Shown piece by piece: positions 1 through 6,545 of a DNA stretch of 8,797 nt. Where the stretch lies: positions 1-8,797 of the forward strand of contig JAIDUY010000247.1 in the NCBI GenBank assembly GCA_029059965.1. Reading direction: 5' to 3'. The translations under genes and the position numbers were made by a program. The notes below the pieces were generated by a model, which worked only from the letters and a program-made list of their open reading frames with translations, did no database searches and had not been told where the DNA came from. How positions within the stretch are numbered: position 1 is the stretch's first letter; every line of letters starts with the position of its first letter. The stretch is from Muribaculaceae bacterium (lineage in GTDB: Bacteria; Bacteroidota; Bacteroidia; Bacteroidales; Muribaculaceae).

Positions 1-105
1 TCCCTCACTGCGCGAACACATCTGCACGACGCTTGACCGCCCCAGCGTTAACAAATATTGGGGAACCGGCTCTTATTCATTTCATATTGTTCTTACGACG
101 GATAT
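1..105. other. Left-edge non-coding stretch, no gene assigned
   Basis: The first 40 bases are GC-rich like the coding parts of the window, and the + frame beginning at base 1 stops at TGA 34-36, so this may be the last dozen codons of an upstream gene; too little is present to identify it. From about base 45 the sequence turns AT-rich, as expected for an intergenic leader. A weak inverted repeat (CCCCA 40-44 with TGGGG 59-63) could be the remnant of a terminator but lacks a T tract. The frame starting at base 2 runs open into the nitroreductase gene, but the promoter inside it argues that this is chance. Confidence 0.3.
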
Positions 106-136
106 TTTGTCATTCCGTCTATTATCCGTAACTTTC
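106..136 (+). promoter_or_regulatory. Bacteroidota-type promoter for the nitroreductase gene
   Basis: TTTG at 106-109 (-33 element) is followed by exactly 19 bases and then TAACTTTC at 129-136 (-7 element; consensus TAnnTTTG). This matches the established promoter of the Bacteroidota primary sigma factor in sequence and spacing, with one mismatch in the last base. Transcription should begin a few bases after 136, giving a leader of about 45 bases before the ATG at 188. The sequence just after the -7 box (CAATCCG) is the same as after the second promoter at 906-913. Confidence 0.7.
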
Positions 137-187
137 AATCCGCATATCATCCTGCCATACATGAACACTGATATATTTCACGACGTT

Positions 188-832
188 ATGAAAAATATAG
201 TTCTATCATTACTACTGCTGACAATGATTACATCCACAGCCACTTCGCAGAACCGCGTTCTGCCCGCTCCCATCGCCGACGGCGGACTGCCCGTGAACCG
301 CGCACTGGCCGAACGCCGCTCCACACGCGAATACAATCCCGAACGTACCCTCGACATGCAGACCGTGTCCAACCTCCTCTGGGCATGCTGCGGCATCAAC
401 CGCCCCGACGACGCCCACCGCACCAACCCCACGGCCATGAACCGGCAGGAAATCGACGCCTATTACTTCGATTCGACCGGCGTATATCTCTACGACTTCG
501 CCGGCAACAGCCTCACACAGGTGGCCGCAGGCGACCGCCGCGCACTCCTCGCCGGGTCGGGTGAATTCGTGCAGGACTTTGTCCTGACGGCACCCTCCGC
601 AGTGCTCCTGGTGGCTGACTCGTCGAAACTACCCGCTTCCGACCGCGCCATGTCCATGGCAGCCTGCGACGCCGGAATAGCAAGCGAGAACATCAACCTG
701 TTCTGCGCCGGCAACGGTCTGGTCACCGTCACCCGCGCCACTATGGATGTCGACGGTCTGCGCGAGGCTCTGTCGCTGCCCGACACCGCCATTCCGCTGC
801 TCAACAATCCGGTAGGCTATCCGGTACAATAA
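188..832 (+). CDS. Exported nitroreductase-family protein (SagB/ThcOx-like)
   Basis: A 214-residue protein of the nitroreductase fold, a family of FMN-dependent oxidoreductases. Residues 1-20 form a hydrophobic signal peptide, probably cleaved near the ATSQ at 18-21, so the mature protein is expected outside the cytoplasm. Family marks follow: RRSTREY at 43-49 and PTAMNRQE at 81-88, both normally phosphate/flavin contacts; DAGIASENINL at 161-171, the usual central helix; and a C-terminal NPVGYP at 207-212. The start at 188 is preferred over in-frame upstream codons (a TTG at 107, an ATG at 161): the TTG lies inside the promoter's -33 box, and only the 188 start puts the signal peptide at the N-terminus. 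It is transcribed alone, between its own promoter and a hairpin. The true substrate is unknown; members have been linked to reduction of nitro compounds, flavin metabolism or azoline oxidation, and no peptide-modification genes are nearby. Confidence 0.85.
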   Translation: MKNIVLSLLLLTMITSTATSQNRVLPAPIADGGLPVNRALAERRSTREYNPERTLDMQTVSNLLWACCGINRPDDAHRTNPTAMNRQEIDAYYFDSTGVYLYDFAGNSLTQVAAGDRRALLAGSGEFVQDFVLTAPSAVLLVADSSKLPASDRAMSMAACDAGIASENINLFCAGNGLVTVTRATMDVDGLREALSLPDTAIPLLNNPVGYPVQ

Positions 833-836
833 AATC

Positions 837-881
837 CATGCCGTCGTTGCCGGTGACTACGAAGCCAAAAACGACGGCATG
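837..881 (+). terminator. Perfect 12-bp hairpin after the nitroreductase gene
   Basis: CATGCCGTCGTT at 837-848 is the exact reverse complement of AACGACGGCATG at 870-881, separated by a 21-base loop, starting 4 bases after the stop codon. The T tract after the stem is poor (AATTGCACTTTAAGGATTTTT), so termination may be partial or factor-assisted. On the opposite strand the stem is followed by GATTTTATT, a slightly better tail. The 3' arm ends one base before the -33 box of the next promoter. Confidence 0.6.
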
Positions 882-882
882 A

Positions 883-913
883 ATTGCACTTTAAGGATTT
901 TTCACTAACTTTG
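883..913 (+). promoter_or_regulatory. Promoter for the acyl-CoA synthetase-bioB-trmH-radA operon
   Basis: ATTG at 883-886 (three of four bases match the TTTG -33 element), 19 bases, then TAACTTTG at 906-913, a perfect match to the TAnnTTTG -7 element. The start point is expected near 920, leaving about 48 untranslated bases before the ATG at 968. This rules out the upstream in-frame TTG (884) as a start, because it lies inside the -33 box. Confidence 0.75.
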
Positions 914-967
914 CAATCCGACGGGTTTTCCCGTCTGCGCACGTCCGCGTCTCAACGATTACCGCCT

Positions 968-2626
968 ATGAAACCGCAAAGCACTCTAAACGCATATATC
1001 GAGCAGGCCATCCGCACCAACTGGGAACGTCCGGCTCTCACCAACCTCGGTTCCGTGACATACCGCTACTGCGATGTGGCGCGTAAAATCGCAAAAATAC
1101 ACATCGCTTTCCGCGAACTCGGACTGAGCGAAGGCGACAAAATCGCATTCTGCGGACGCAACAGCGCCGAACTCGCCATCGCCATGCTGGCGGGCATCAC
1201 CTACGGCACCGTCACCGTGCCCATACTCCACGACTTCACCCCCGAGACCATACACCACCTCGTGTGCCACTGCGACGCGAAGGTCCTCTTCACCGACTCG
1301 TCGACATGGGAGGCTCTCAACCCCGAGTCGATGCCGGCACTGGAGGGCTCGGTGCTCATCAGCGACTATTCGCTGCTGTTCTCGCGCAGCAAGAAGCTGG
1401 AGCGCGCGCGCAAGAACCTCAACAAGCTCTTCGGCGAGGAATTCCCCGAGCGCTTCACCCCCGACGACGTGAAGTATGTGTCGCCCGACCCGTCGAAGAC
1501 GGCGCTCATCAACTACACCTCGGGCTCGACTGGCTTCTCGAAGGGCGTGATGCTCAGCTACGCCAACCTCTGGTCCAACCTGCAGTACTGCATCGACGGC
1601 CTCGACTTCCTCAAGCCCGGCGACACCATGCTGTCCATGCTGCCGCTGGCGCATATGTTCGGTCTGATGGTCGAACTCATCCACACCTTCGCCAAGGGAT
1701 GCCACATCTACCTGCTGACGCGCACGCCCTCGCCGGCTGTGCTCCTGTCGGCCTTCGCCGAGGTGCGCCCAAAGCTCGTGGTGGCCGTGCCGCTCATAAT
1801 CGAGAAGATGGTCAAGACCCGCGTCTTCCCCATGCTCGACAAGCCTCTGATGAAGATACTGCTCCACCTGCCCGTGGTCGACCACAAGCTGCTCGGCAAG
1901 GTCAAGGAAAAGCTTGAAGGAGTCTTCGGCGGCAACATGCGCCAGATTATCATCGGCGGCGCAGGCCTGAGCAAGGACGTCGAGACATTCCTGCGCAAGA
2001 TAGAGTTTCCCTACACCGTCGGCTACGGCATGACCGAGTGCGGCCCGCTGATATGCTACGCGCCGTGGGAAGTACAGCGTCCCGGCAGCTGCGGCTGCTG
2101 CGTGGACCGCATGGAGCTGCGCGTGGAGTCGCCCGACCCGTCCGTGACTCCGGGCATCCTGTGGGTGCGCGGCGACAACGTCATGCAGGGCTACTACAAG
2201 AACGACGAGGCCACCGAAGCCGTATTCAAGGACGGCTGGATGAACACCGGCGACATCTGCCAGATTGACGCCGACGGCTTCGTCTACATCCGCGGCCGCG
2301 ACAAGAACATGATTCTCGGCCCGTCGGGACAGAATATCTACCCCGAGGAAATCGAGCAGAAGCTCAACAACATGCCCTACGTGTCGGAAAGCCTCGTCAT
2401 CGACCGCGACAACAAGCTCGTGGCCCTCGTCCACCCCGACTACGAGAACGCACGGGCTCAGAACATGAGCGACCAGGAGATTGCCGACATAATGCGTCAG
2501 GACATCGCCCAGCTCAACAAGGAGATTCCGTCCTACTCGCAGATTTCAGACCTCGAGATTCACGTCGAGGAATTCGAGAAGACGCCCAAGCGCTCCATCA
2601 AGCGCTACCTCTACACAAAGAAGTAA
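968..2626 (+). CDS. AMP-binding acyl-CoA synthetase (long-chain fatty acid CoA ligase-like)
   Basis: A 552-residue member of the ANL superfamily, which activates a carboxylic acid as acyl-AMP and normally transfers it to CoA. The ATP/phosphate loop YTSGSTGFSKG is at 183-193, the adenine/acyl motif YGMTECGP at 353-360, the ribose-binding TGD at 427-429 and the hinge GRDKNMI at 443-449, followed by the small C-terminal domain. The C-terminal A10 motif reads TPKRSIKR (539-546); aligned with the usual TPTxKIKR form, Ser543 occupies the catalytic lysine position and the lysine sits two residues earlier. No signal peptide or membrane segment is seen, so it should be cytoplasmic or peripheral. It is the first gene of its operon, 22 bases before bioB. 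A long-chain fatty acid is the likeliest substrate, but the sequence does not settle chain length. Confidence 0.88.
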   Translation: MKPQSTLNAYIEQAIRTNWERPALTNLGSVTYRYCDVARKIAKIHIAFRELGLSEGDKIAFCGRNSAELAIAMLAGITYGTVTVPILHDFTPETIHHLVCHCDAKVLFTDSSTWEALNPESMPALEGSVLISDYSLLFSRSKKLERARKNLNKLFGEEFPERFTPDDVKYVSPDPSKTALINYTSGSTGFSKGVMLSYANLWSNLQYCIDGLDFLKPGDTMLSMLPLAHMFGLMVELIHTFAKGCHIYLLTRTPSPAVLLSAFAEVRPKLVVAVPLIIEKMVKTRVFPMLDKPLMKILLHLPVVDHKLLGKVKEKLEGVFGGNMRQIIIGGAGLSKDVETFLRKIEFPYTVGYGMTECGPLICYAPWEVQRPGSCGCCVDRMELRVESPDPSVTPGILWVRGDNVMQGYYKNDEATEAVFKDGWMNTGDICQIDADGFVYIRGRDKNMILGPSGQNIYPEEIEQKLNNMPYVSESLVIDRDNKLVALVHPDYENARAQNMSDQEIADIMRQDIAQLNKEIPSYSQISDLEIHVEEFEKTPKRSIKRYLYTKK

Positions 2627-2648
2627 TCCATTACCACTCAAAGCAATA

Positions 2649-3656
2649 ATGAACCAATCTACCATATCGGCGCCGGAGTCCGAAAAGGCTCTCGTCGCCA
2701 AAGCCCTCGACGCCGTCCTCGGCGGAGGCACCCTCGACAGCGACACGCTCTACCGTCTGGCGGACATAGCAACGCCCGAAGCTCGTCAGGCGCTGCGCGA
2801 CGGCGCCGCCGAAATCACGGCGCGATTCGCCCCACGTGAATTCGACAGCTGCTCCATCGTCAACGCCCGTTCGGGCAACTGCCCCGAAAACTGCAAATGG
2901 TGTGCCCAGTCGTCGCACAGCCATACCGGATGCGACACCTATGCCATAGTCGACAGGGAAGAAGCTCACAATGTGGCAAAATATAACGCTGCCAAGGGCG
3001 TGAAGCGTTTCTCACTGGTGGCTTCGGGACGCTCTGTCAAAGGACGGGCTCTGAAGGAGATGGCCGATCTGCTGCTGGACGTGCGCCGGCTCTACGGCAT
3101 CAGCACCTGCGCCTCGCTCGGCCTGCTAAACCGCGACGAACTGCAAACGCTGTGGGACGCCGGCGTGCACCGCTACCACTGCAACCTTGAGACGGCGCCG
3201 TCGCACTTCCCCACGCTGTGCACCTCGCACACGCAGGCCGACAAACTCGCCACCATCCGCGCTGCCAAGGAGATAGGCTTCGAGGTCTGCTCCGGCGGCA
3301 TCATCGGCATGGGCGAGACACGCCGCCAGCGAATGGAGCTTGCTATTACCCTGCGCGAGGTCGAACCGGCCTCGATTCCAATCAACGTACTCTGCCCCAT
3401 TCCCGGCACACCGCTGGCCGACACTCCCCTCATATCGGAAGACGAAATCATCGACACAGTGGCCATGTTCCGCTTCGCCCATCCGCACACACAGCTGCGT
3501 CTGGCCGGCGGCCGTGCGCGCCTGTCGCACGCGACCCTGCTGACGATGCTGCGCTGCGGCATCAACGGCGGCGTTGTCGGCGACCTTCTCACTACCATCG
3601 GCTCTACCATAGAGCAGGACAAGGCACTTGTGGCCGAAGCCGGCTATAAGTTCTGA
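2649..3656 (+). CDS. bioB: Biotin synthase BioB (radical SAM), variant auxiliary-cluster site
   Basis: A 335-residue radical SAM enzyme that inserts sulfur into dethiobiotin, the last step of biotin synthesis. The radical SAM cluster motif CxxxCxxC is C78-C82-C85 (CPENCKWC). Other family blocks are present: NLET 179-182, VCSGGIIGMGE 213-223, INVLCPIPGTPLAD 245-258 and LRLAGGR 283-289. E. coli BioB holds its [2Fe-2S] cluster with C97, C128, C188 and R260. Here the matching positions are Ser122 (FSLVASGR), Cys154 (STCASLG), Cys214 (EVCSGG) and Arg284, so the first ligand is changed. Extra cysteines at 178 (YHCNLET), 68, 191 and 249 are candidates for a different cluster. The leader CAAAGCAATA before the ATG is A-rich with no Shine-Dalgarno. 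No other bio gene lies in the window. Identity as BioB is firm; the cluster type is inference. Confidence 0.93.
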   Translation: MNQSTISAPESEKALVAKALDAVLGGGTLDSDTLYRLADIATPEARQALRDGAAEITARFAPREFDSCSIVNARSGNCPENCKWCAQSSHSHTGCDTYAIVDREEAHNVAKYNAAKGVKRFSLVASGRSVKGRALKEMADLLLDVRRLYGISTCASLGLLNRDELQTLWDAGVHRYHCNLETAPSHFPTLCTSHTQADKLATIRAAKEIGFEVCSGGIIGMGETRRQRMELAITLREVEPASIPINVLCPIPGTPLADTPLISEDEIIDTVAMFRFAHPHTQLRLAGGRARLSHATLLTMLRCGINGGVVGDLLTTIGSTIEQDKALVAEAGYKF

Positions 3657-3661
3657 CAGTC

Positions 3662-4438
3662 ATGACCGGACAGCTCAGCAAAGCCGACATCAAGCGTATA
3701 GCCTCGCTCGACGACGCCAAAGGGCGTCGTCGCAGCGGCCTCTTCGTGGCCGAAGGCAGCAAGTGCGTGCTCGACCTGGCGCGCACCTTCACCATGCATA
3801 CCCTCATCGCCGAACCCGCATGGCTCGAAGGGCATCCCGAAGTCCGGGCCCGCGAATATGTGGCCGCCGCTGCTGCGACAATGAACGCCATCACAAGGCT
3901 TACGACGCGCCCGCCGGTCATCGCCCTTTTCGACCTTCCAGAACCCACGGAGGCTCCCTCAGCCGAACTCGTGGCCCGCGAAGCCGTAGTCGTCCTCGAC
4001 CGCATCCAGGACCCCGGCAATCTCGGCACCATCCTGCGCACGTGCGACTGGATGGGCATACGCCGCGTGGTGGCCTCGCCCGACACCGTCGACGCCTTCA
4101 ATCCCAAGGTCGTACAGGCCACTATGGGAGCGCTGGCGCAGGTCGAGGTGGCCTACACAGAGCTTCCCGCATGGCTCGACGGCCTCGCTGACGGCACTCC
4201 CGTCTACGGCACCTTCCTCGGTGGCGAGGACATCTACGACACTGATTTCGCTGCAGGTGGCGTCATCGTGATGGGCAACGAAGGCCGCGGCATCAGCCCC
4301 GAGGTCGAGAGCCGTATCAGCCGCCGCATCACCATTCCCGCCGCACCCGGCGCCTGCGCCGAGAGCCTCAACGTGGCCACAGCCACGGCTATGGTACTGT
4401 CACTGCGCGAGAAATCGCTGCGCAACAAGAAAAACTGA
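3662..4438 (+). CDS. SpoU/TrmH-family RNA 2'-O-ribose methyltransferase
   Basis: A 258-residue protein of the SPOUT superfamily, which transfers a methyl group from S-adenosylmethionine to a ribose 2'-OH in rRNA or tRNA. The N-terminal part (about 5-95) resembles the SpoU substrate-binding domain, with GRRRSGLFVAEGSKCV at 21-36. The knotted catalytic domain then carries motif 1 (LDRIQDPGNLGTILRT, 112-127, with Asn120 and Arg126), motif 2 (VMGNEGRGIS, 203-212) and motif 3 (IPAAPGACAESLNVATATA, 225-243). The start is 5 bases after the bioB stop and the gene ends one base before the radA start, so translation is probably coupled. A 10-bp perfect hairpin lies in codons 16-24. The exact target nucleotide cannot be read from sequence; an rRNA position (RlmB-like) is likelier than tRNA because an N-terminal binding domain is present. 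Confidence 0.9.
   Translation: MTGQLSKADIKRIASLDDAKGRRRSGLFVAEGSKCVLDLARTFTMHTLIAEPAWLEGHPEVRAREYVAAAAATMNAITRLTTRPPVIALFDLPEPTEAPSAELVAREAVVVLDRIQDPGNLGTILRTCDWMGIRRVVASPDTVDAFNPKVVQATMGALAQVEVAYTELPAWLDGLADGTPVYGTFLGGEDIYDTDFAAGGVIVMGNEGRGISPEVESRISRRITIPAAPGACAESLNVATATAMVLSLREKSLRNKKN
3709..3732 (+). repeat. 10-bp perfect inverted repeat inside the methyltransferase start
   Basis: CGACGACGCC at 3709-3718 pairs exactly with GGCGTCGTCG at 3723-3732 across an AAAG loop, about 47 bases into the coding sequence. It encodes DDAKGRR, and the run of GAC and CGT codons may produce the symmetry by chance. It could slow ribosomes early in the gene or act as an RNA processing site within the operon, but nothing in the sequence proves a role. 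Confidence 0.4.
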
Positions 4439-4439
4439 A

Positions 4440-5807
4440 ATGGCCAAGACCCGCGAAAAGACAATGTGGTTCTGCACCGCCTGCGGAGCCGACTCCCCCA
4501 AGTGGACGGGACGGTGCCCCGCCTGCGGCGAATGGAACACTATGGTCGAGGAGAAAGTGAGCAGCACCCCCAAGGCCGGCACCGGCACGCGCAAGGCTGT
4601 CAAGTCCAGACCTCGCCCCGTCAACGACATAGAGACCGTCGACGAACCCCGCTACCGCATGCCCTCCGAGGAGCTGAACCGCGTCCTGGGCGGAGGTCTG
4701 GTCAAAGGGTCGATGGTGCTCATCGGCGGCGAGCCGGGCATAGGCAAGAGTACCCTTGTGCTCCAGAACCTGCTGGCCATTCGCAACCGCCGCATCCTCT
4801 ACGTCAGCGGCGAGGAAAGCGCCACACAGCTCAAGCTGCGGGCCGACCGCATCGGCCGCGGCAGCGACAACGTGTTCATAGTATGCGAGACATCGCTGGA
4901 GAACATATTCAGCCACATCGAGGAAGTCGAACCGGAAATTCTGGTCGTCGACTCCATACAGACCATAGCCACCGACACCCTTGACTCGTCGGCGGGCAGC
5001 GTCAGCCAGGTGCGCGAGTGCGCCGCCGCGCTGCTGCGCTTCGCCAAGGAGTCGTCCGTGCCCGTCATCCTCATCGGACACATCAACAAGGAGGGTTCCA
5101 TCGCCGGGCCCAAGGTGCTGGAGCACATCGTCGACGCCGTCCTCCAGTTCGAGGGCGACCGCCAGTACATGTACCGCCTGCTGCGCGCCATCAAGAACCG
5201 CTTCGGCTCGACCTCCGAATTAGGCATCTACGAGATGGTGCAGCGCGGACTGCGCGAAGTGTCCAACCCGTCGGAGATGCTCGTGTCGCTCGACAACGCC
5301 GAGCTGTCCGGCGTAGCCATCGGAGTTACGCTCGAAGGACTGCGCCCCTTCCTCATAGAGGTGCAGGCACTGGTGAGCAGCGCGGCCTACGGCACGCCTC
5401 AGCGCTCCGTCACCGGCTTCGACGCCAAGCGCATGAACATGCTCCTTGCCGTGCTCGAGAAGCGCGTCGGCTTCAAGCTCGGCGCCAAGGACGTGTTCCT
5501 GAATATCGCCGGCGGCCTGCGCGTGGCCGACCCTGCGCTCGACCTCGGCGTAATCTCGGCCATACTTTCGAGCAACGTCGACATGGCCATACCGCGGGGC
5601 TACTGCATGGCCGGCGAGGTGGGACTGTCGGGCGAAATCCGCCCCGTTACACGCATCGAGCAGCGCATCATGGAGGCCGAGAAACTGGGCATGACCGACA
5701 TGCTCATCCCGGCGGGCAACATCAAGGGCTTCGACACATCCGGACTGAGCATACGTCTGCACGAAGTCGGACGTGTCGCCGATGCCTTCCGCACACTTTT
5801 CGGCTGA
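4440..5807 (+). CDS. radA: DNA recombination/repair protein RadA
   Basis: A 455-residue protein with the full RadA layout. It is a RecA-like ATPase that acts as a branch-migration helicase during homologous recombination and aids DNA repair in the cytoplasm. The N-terminal zinc finger has C12, C15, C26 and C29 (CTAC...CPAC). The RecA core carries Walker A GGEPGIGKST at 96-105, Walker B ILVVDS at 167-172 and the RadA-specific KNRFG at 252-256. Residues from about 270 to the end form the Lon-protease-like domain (AGEVGLSGEIRPV at 391-403), which in RadA is structural. Length is normal for the family (about 450-460). The ATG overlaps nothing but follows the upstream stop by a single base, within an A-rich context. 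It is the last gene of its operon, followed by a T-rich tract. Confidence 0.96.
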   Translation: MAKTREKTMWFCTACGADSPKWTGRCPACGEWNTMVEEKVSSTPKAGTGTRKAVKSRPRPVNDIETVDEPRYRMPSEELNRVLGGGLVKGSMVLIGGEPGIGKSTLVLQNLLAIRNRRILYVSGEESATQLKLRADRIGRGSDNVFIVCETSLENIFSHIEEVEPEILVVDSIQTIATDTLDSSAGSVSQVRECAAALLRFAKESSVPVILIGHINKEGSIAGPKVLEHIVDAVLQFEGDRQYMYRLLRAIKNRFGSTSELGIYEMVQRGLREVSNPSEMLVSLDNAELSGVAIGVTLEGLRPFLIEVQALVSSAAYGTPQRSVTGFDAKRMNMLLAVLEKRVGFKLGAKDVFLNIAGGLRVADPALDLGVISAILSSNVDMAIPRGYCMAGEVGLSGEIRPVTRIEQRIMEAEKLGMTDMLIPAGNIKGFDTSGLSIRLHEVGRVADAFRTLFG

Positions 5808-5823
5808 GTTTTTTTATTTTTTT
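5778..5823 (+). terminator. Likely intrinsic terminator of the radA operon
   Basis: Two thymine runs (T7 at 5809-5815, A, T7 at 5817-5823) begin one base after the radA stop codon. The best upstream stem is short, GCCGA 5778-5782 with TCGGC 5800-5804 over a 17-base loop, lying within the last radA codons. The T tract is convincing; the stem is weak, so efficiency is uncertain. Confidence 0.5.
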
Positions 5824-5869
5824 AGCAAAAGGCGGCACGGCATCGGGGCTGTCTGTGGCGAATTATTCG

Positions 5870-5877
5870 TAACTTTG
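5870..5877 (+). promoter_or_regulatory. -7 promoter element for the pyrE operon
   Basis: TAACTTTG at 5870-5877 matches the Bacteroidota -7 consensus perfectly and is identical to the -7 box before the acyl-CoA synthetase. No good -33 element is found 19 bases upstream (the bases there are GGCT), so this promoter may need an activator or be weaker. The leader from about 5884 to the ATG at 5907 is only some 23 bases, AT-rich (CAATAAAAACAACAATTTG), and too short for an attenuator. Confidence 0.6.
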
Positions 5878-5906
5878 CGCCAATAAAAACAACAATTTGT
5901 CCGACA

Positions 5907-6545
5907 ATGAAATCCGTAGCACGCCTGTTCGCAGAAAAGCTCCTCAAAATCAGCGCAATCAAGCTTCAGCCCGACATGCCTTTCGTATGGGTATCGGGAT
6001 GGAACTCGCCCATCTACACCGACAACCGCCGCACCCTCTCCTATCCCGAGGTACGCACATTCATCAAAGTCGAGCTTACACGTCTGGTACTTGAGAAGTT
6101 CCCCGACGCCGAAGCTGTGGCCGGCGTAGCCACCGGAGCCATCGCCCAGGGCGCACTCGTGGCCGACGAGCTCGGACTGCCCTATGTGTACGTCCGCTCC
6201 ACCCCCAAGGACCACGGTCTTGAGAACCTCATCGAAGGCGACCTCAAGCCCGGCACCAAGGTAGTTGTGGTCGAAGACCTCGTATCCACCGGCAAGAGCT
6301 CGCTCAAGGCCGTCGAAGCCATCCGCAACGCAGGCTGCGAGGTGGTCGGCATGGTCGCCCTGTTCTCCTACGGCTTCCCCGTTGCCGAGAGCAACTTCGA
6401 GGACGCCGGCGTGGAACTCCACACCCTGAGCGACTACAACGCCATGCTCGACGCCGCCCTCGGCACCAACTTCATCACCGATTCGGACATGGAGACCCTG
6501 CGCCGCTGGCGCCTGGATCCCGCTAACTGGACCCCTCAGCGATAA
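5907..6545 (+). CDS. pyrE: Orotate phosphoribosyltransferase
   Basis: A 212-residue enzyme that joins orotate to PRPP to give orotidine 5'-phosphate, the fifth step of UMP synthesis, in the cytoplasm. The PRPP-binding loop VVVVEDLVSTGKS is at 119-131. The flexible catalytic loop RSTPKDHG at 97-104 supplies Arg97, Lys101 and His103, the family's active-site residues. The N-terminal WNSPIYTDNR at 32-41 matches the orotate-binding region (usually SGxxSPIYxDNR). Length is normal. The start is the first ATG after the -7 promoter box, and the protein aligns from its beginning. The stop codon TAA shares its last A with the ATG of the next gene (TAATG), so the two are likely translated together. No other pyrimidine gene is present in the window. 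Confidence 0.95.
   Translation: MKSVARLFAEKLLKISAIKLQPDMPFVWVSGWNSPIYTDNRRTLSYPEVRTFIKVELTRLVLEKFPDAEAVAGVATGAIAQGALVADELGLPYVYVRSTPKDHGLENLIEGDLKPGTKVVVVEDLVSTGKSSLKAVEAIRNAGCEVVGMVALFSYGFPVAESNFEDAGVELHTLSDYNAMLDAALGTNFITDSDMETLRRWRLDPANWTPQR

Noticed and set aside
107..187. N-terminal extension of the nitroreductase from TTG 107
   Set aside because: The TTG lies in the -33 box TTTG, transcription should start near 143, and the ATG at 188 starts directly with a signal peptide.
884..967. N-terminal extension of the acyl-CoA synthetase from TTG 884
   Set aside because: It lies upstream of the expected transcription start near 920; the peptide has no ANL similarity and the ATG at 968 gives a normal N-terminus.
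1264..1917. A 217-codon + strand frame inside the acyl-CoA synthetase
   Set aside because: Arg/His/Ala-rich composition with no domain; it is a +1-type shadow of the ANL coding sequence, covering the region that encodes the YTSGSTGFSKG loop in the true frame.
986..2434. A 482-codon open frame on the - strand opposite the acyl-CoA synthetase
   Set aside because: Its product is a low-complexity run rich in Val, His, Ala and Glu, as expected from the complement of GC-rich codons; the + strand gene has all family motifs. It has no promoter or recognisable domain.
5018..5872. A 284-codon + strand frame overlapping radA and crossing its T-rich tract
   Set aside because: Its sequence is dominated by Arg, Ala and Gly from frame-shifted reading of radA codons; radA is unambiguous.
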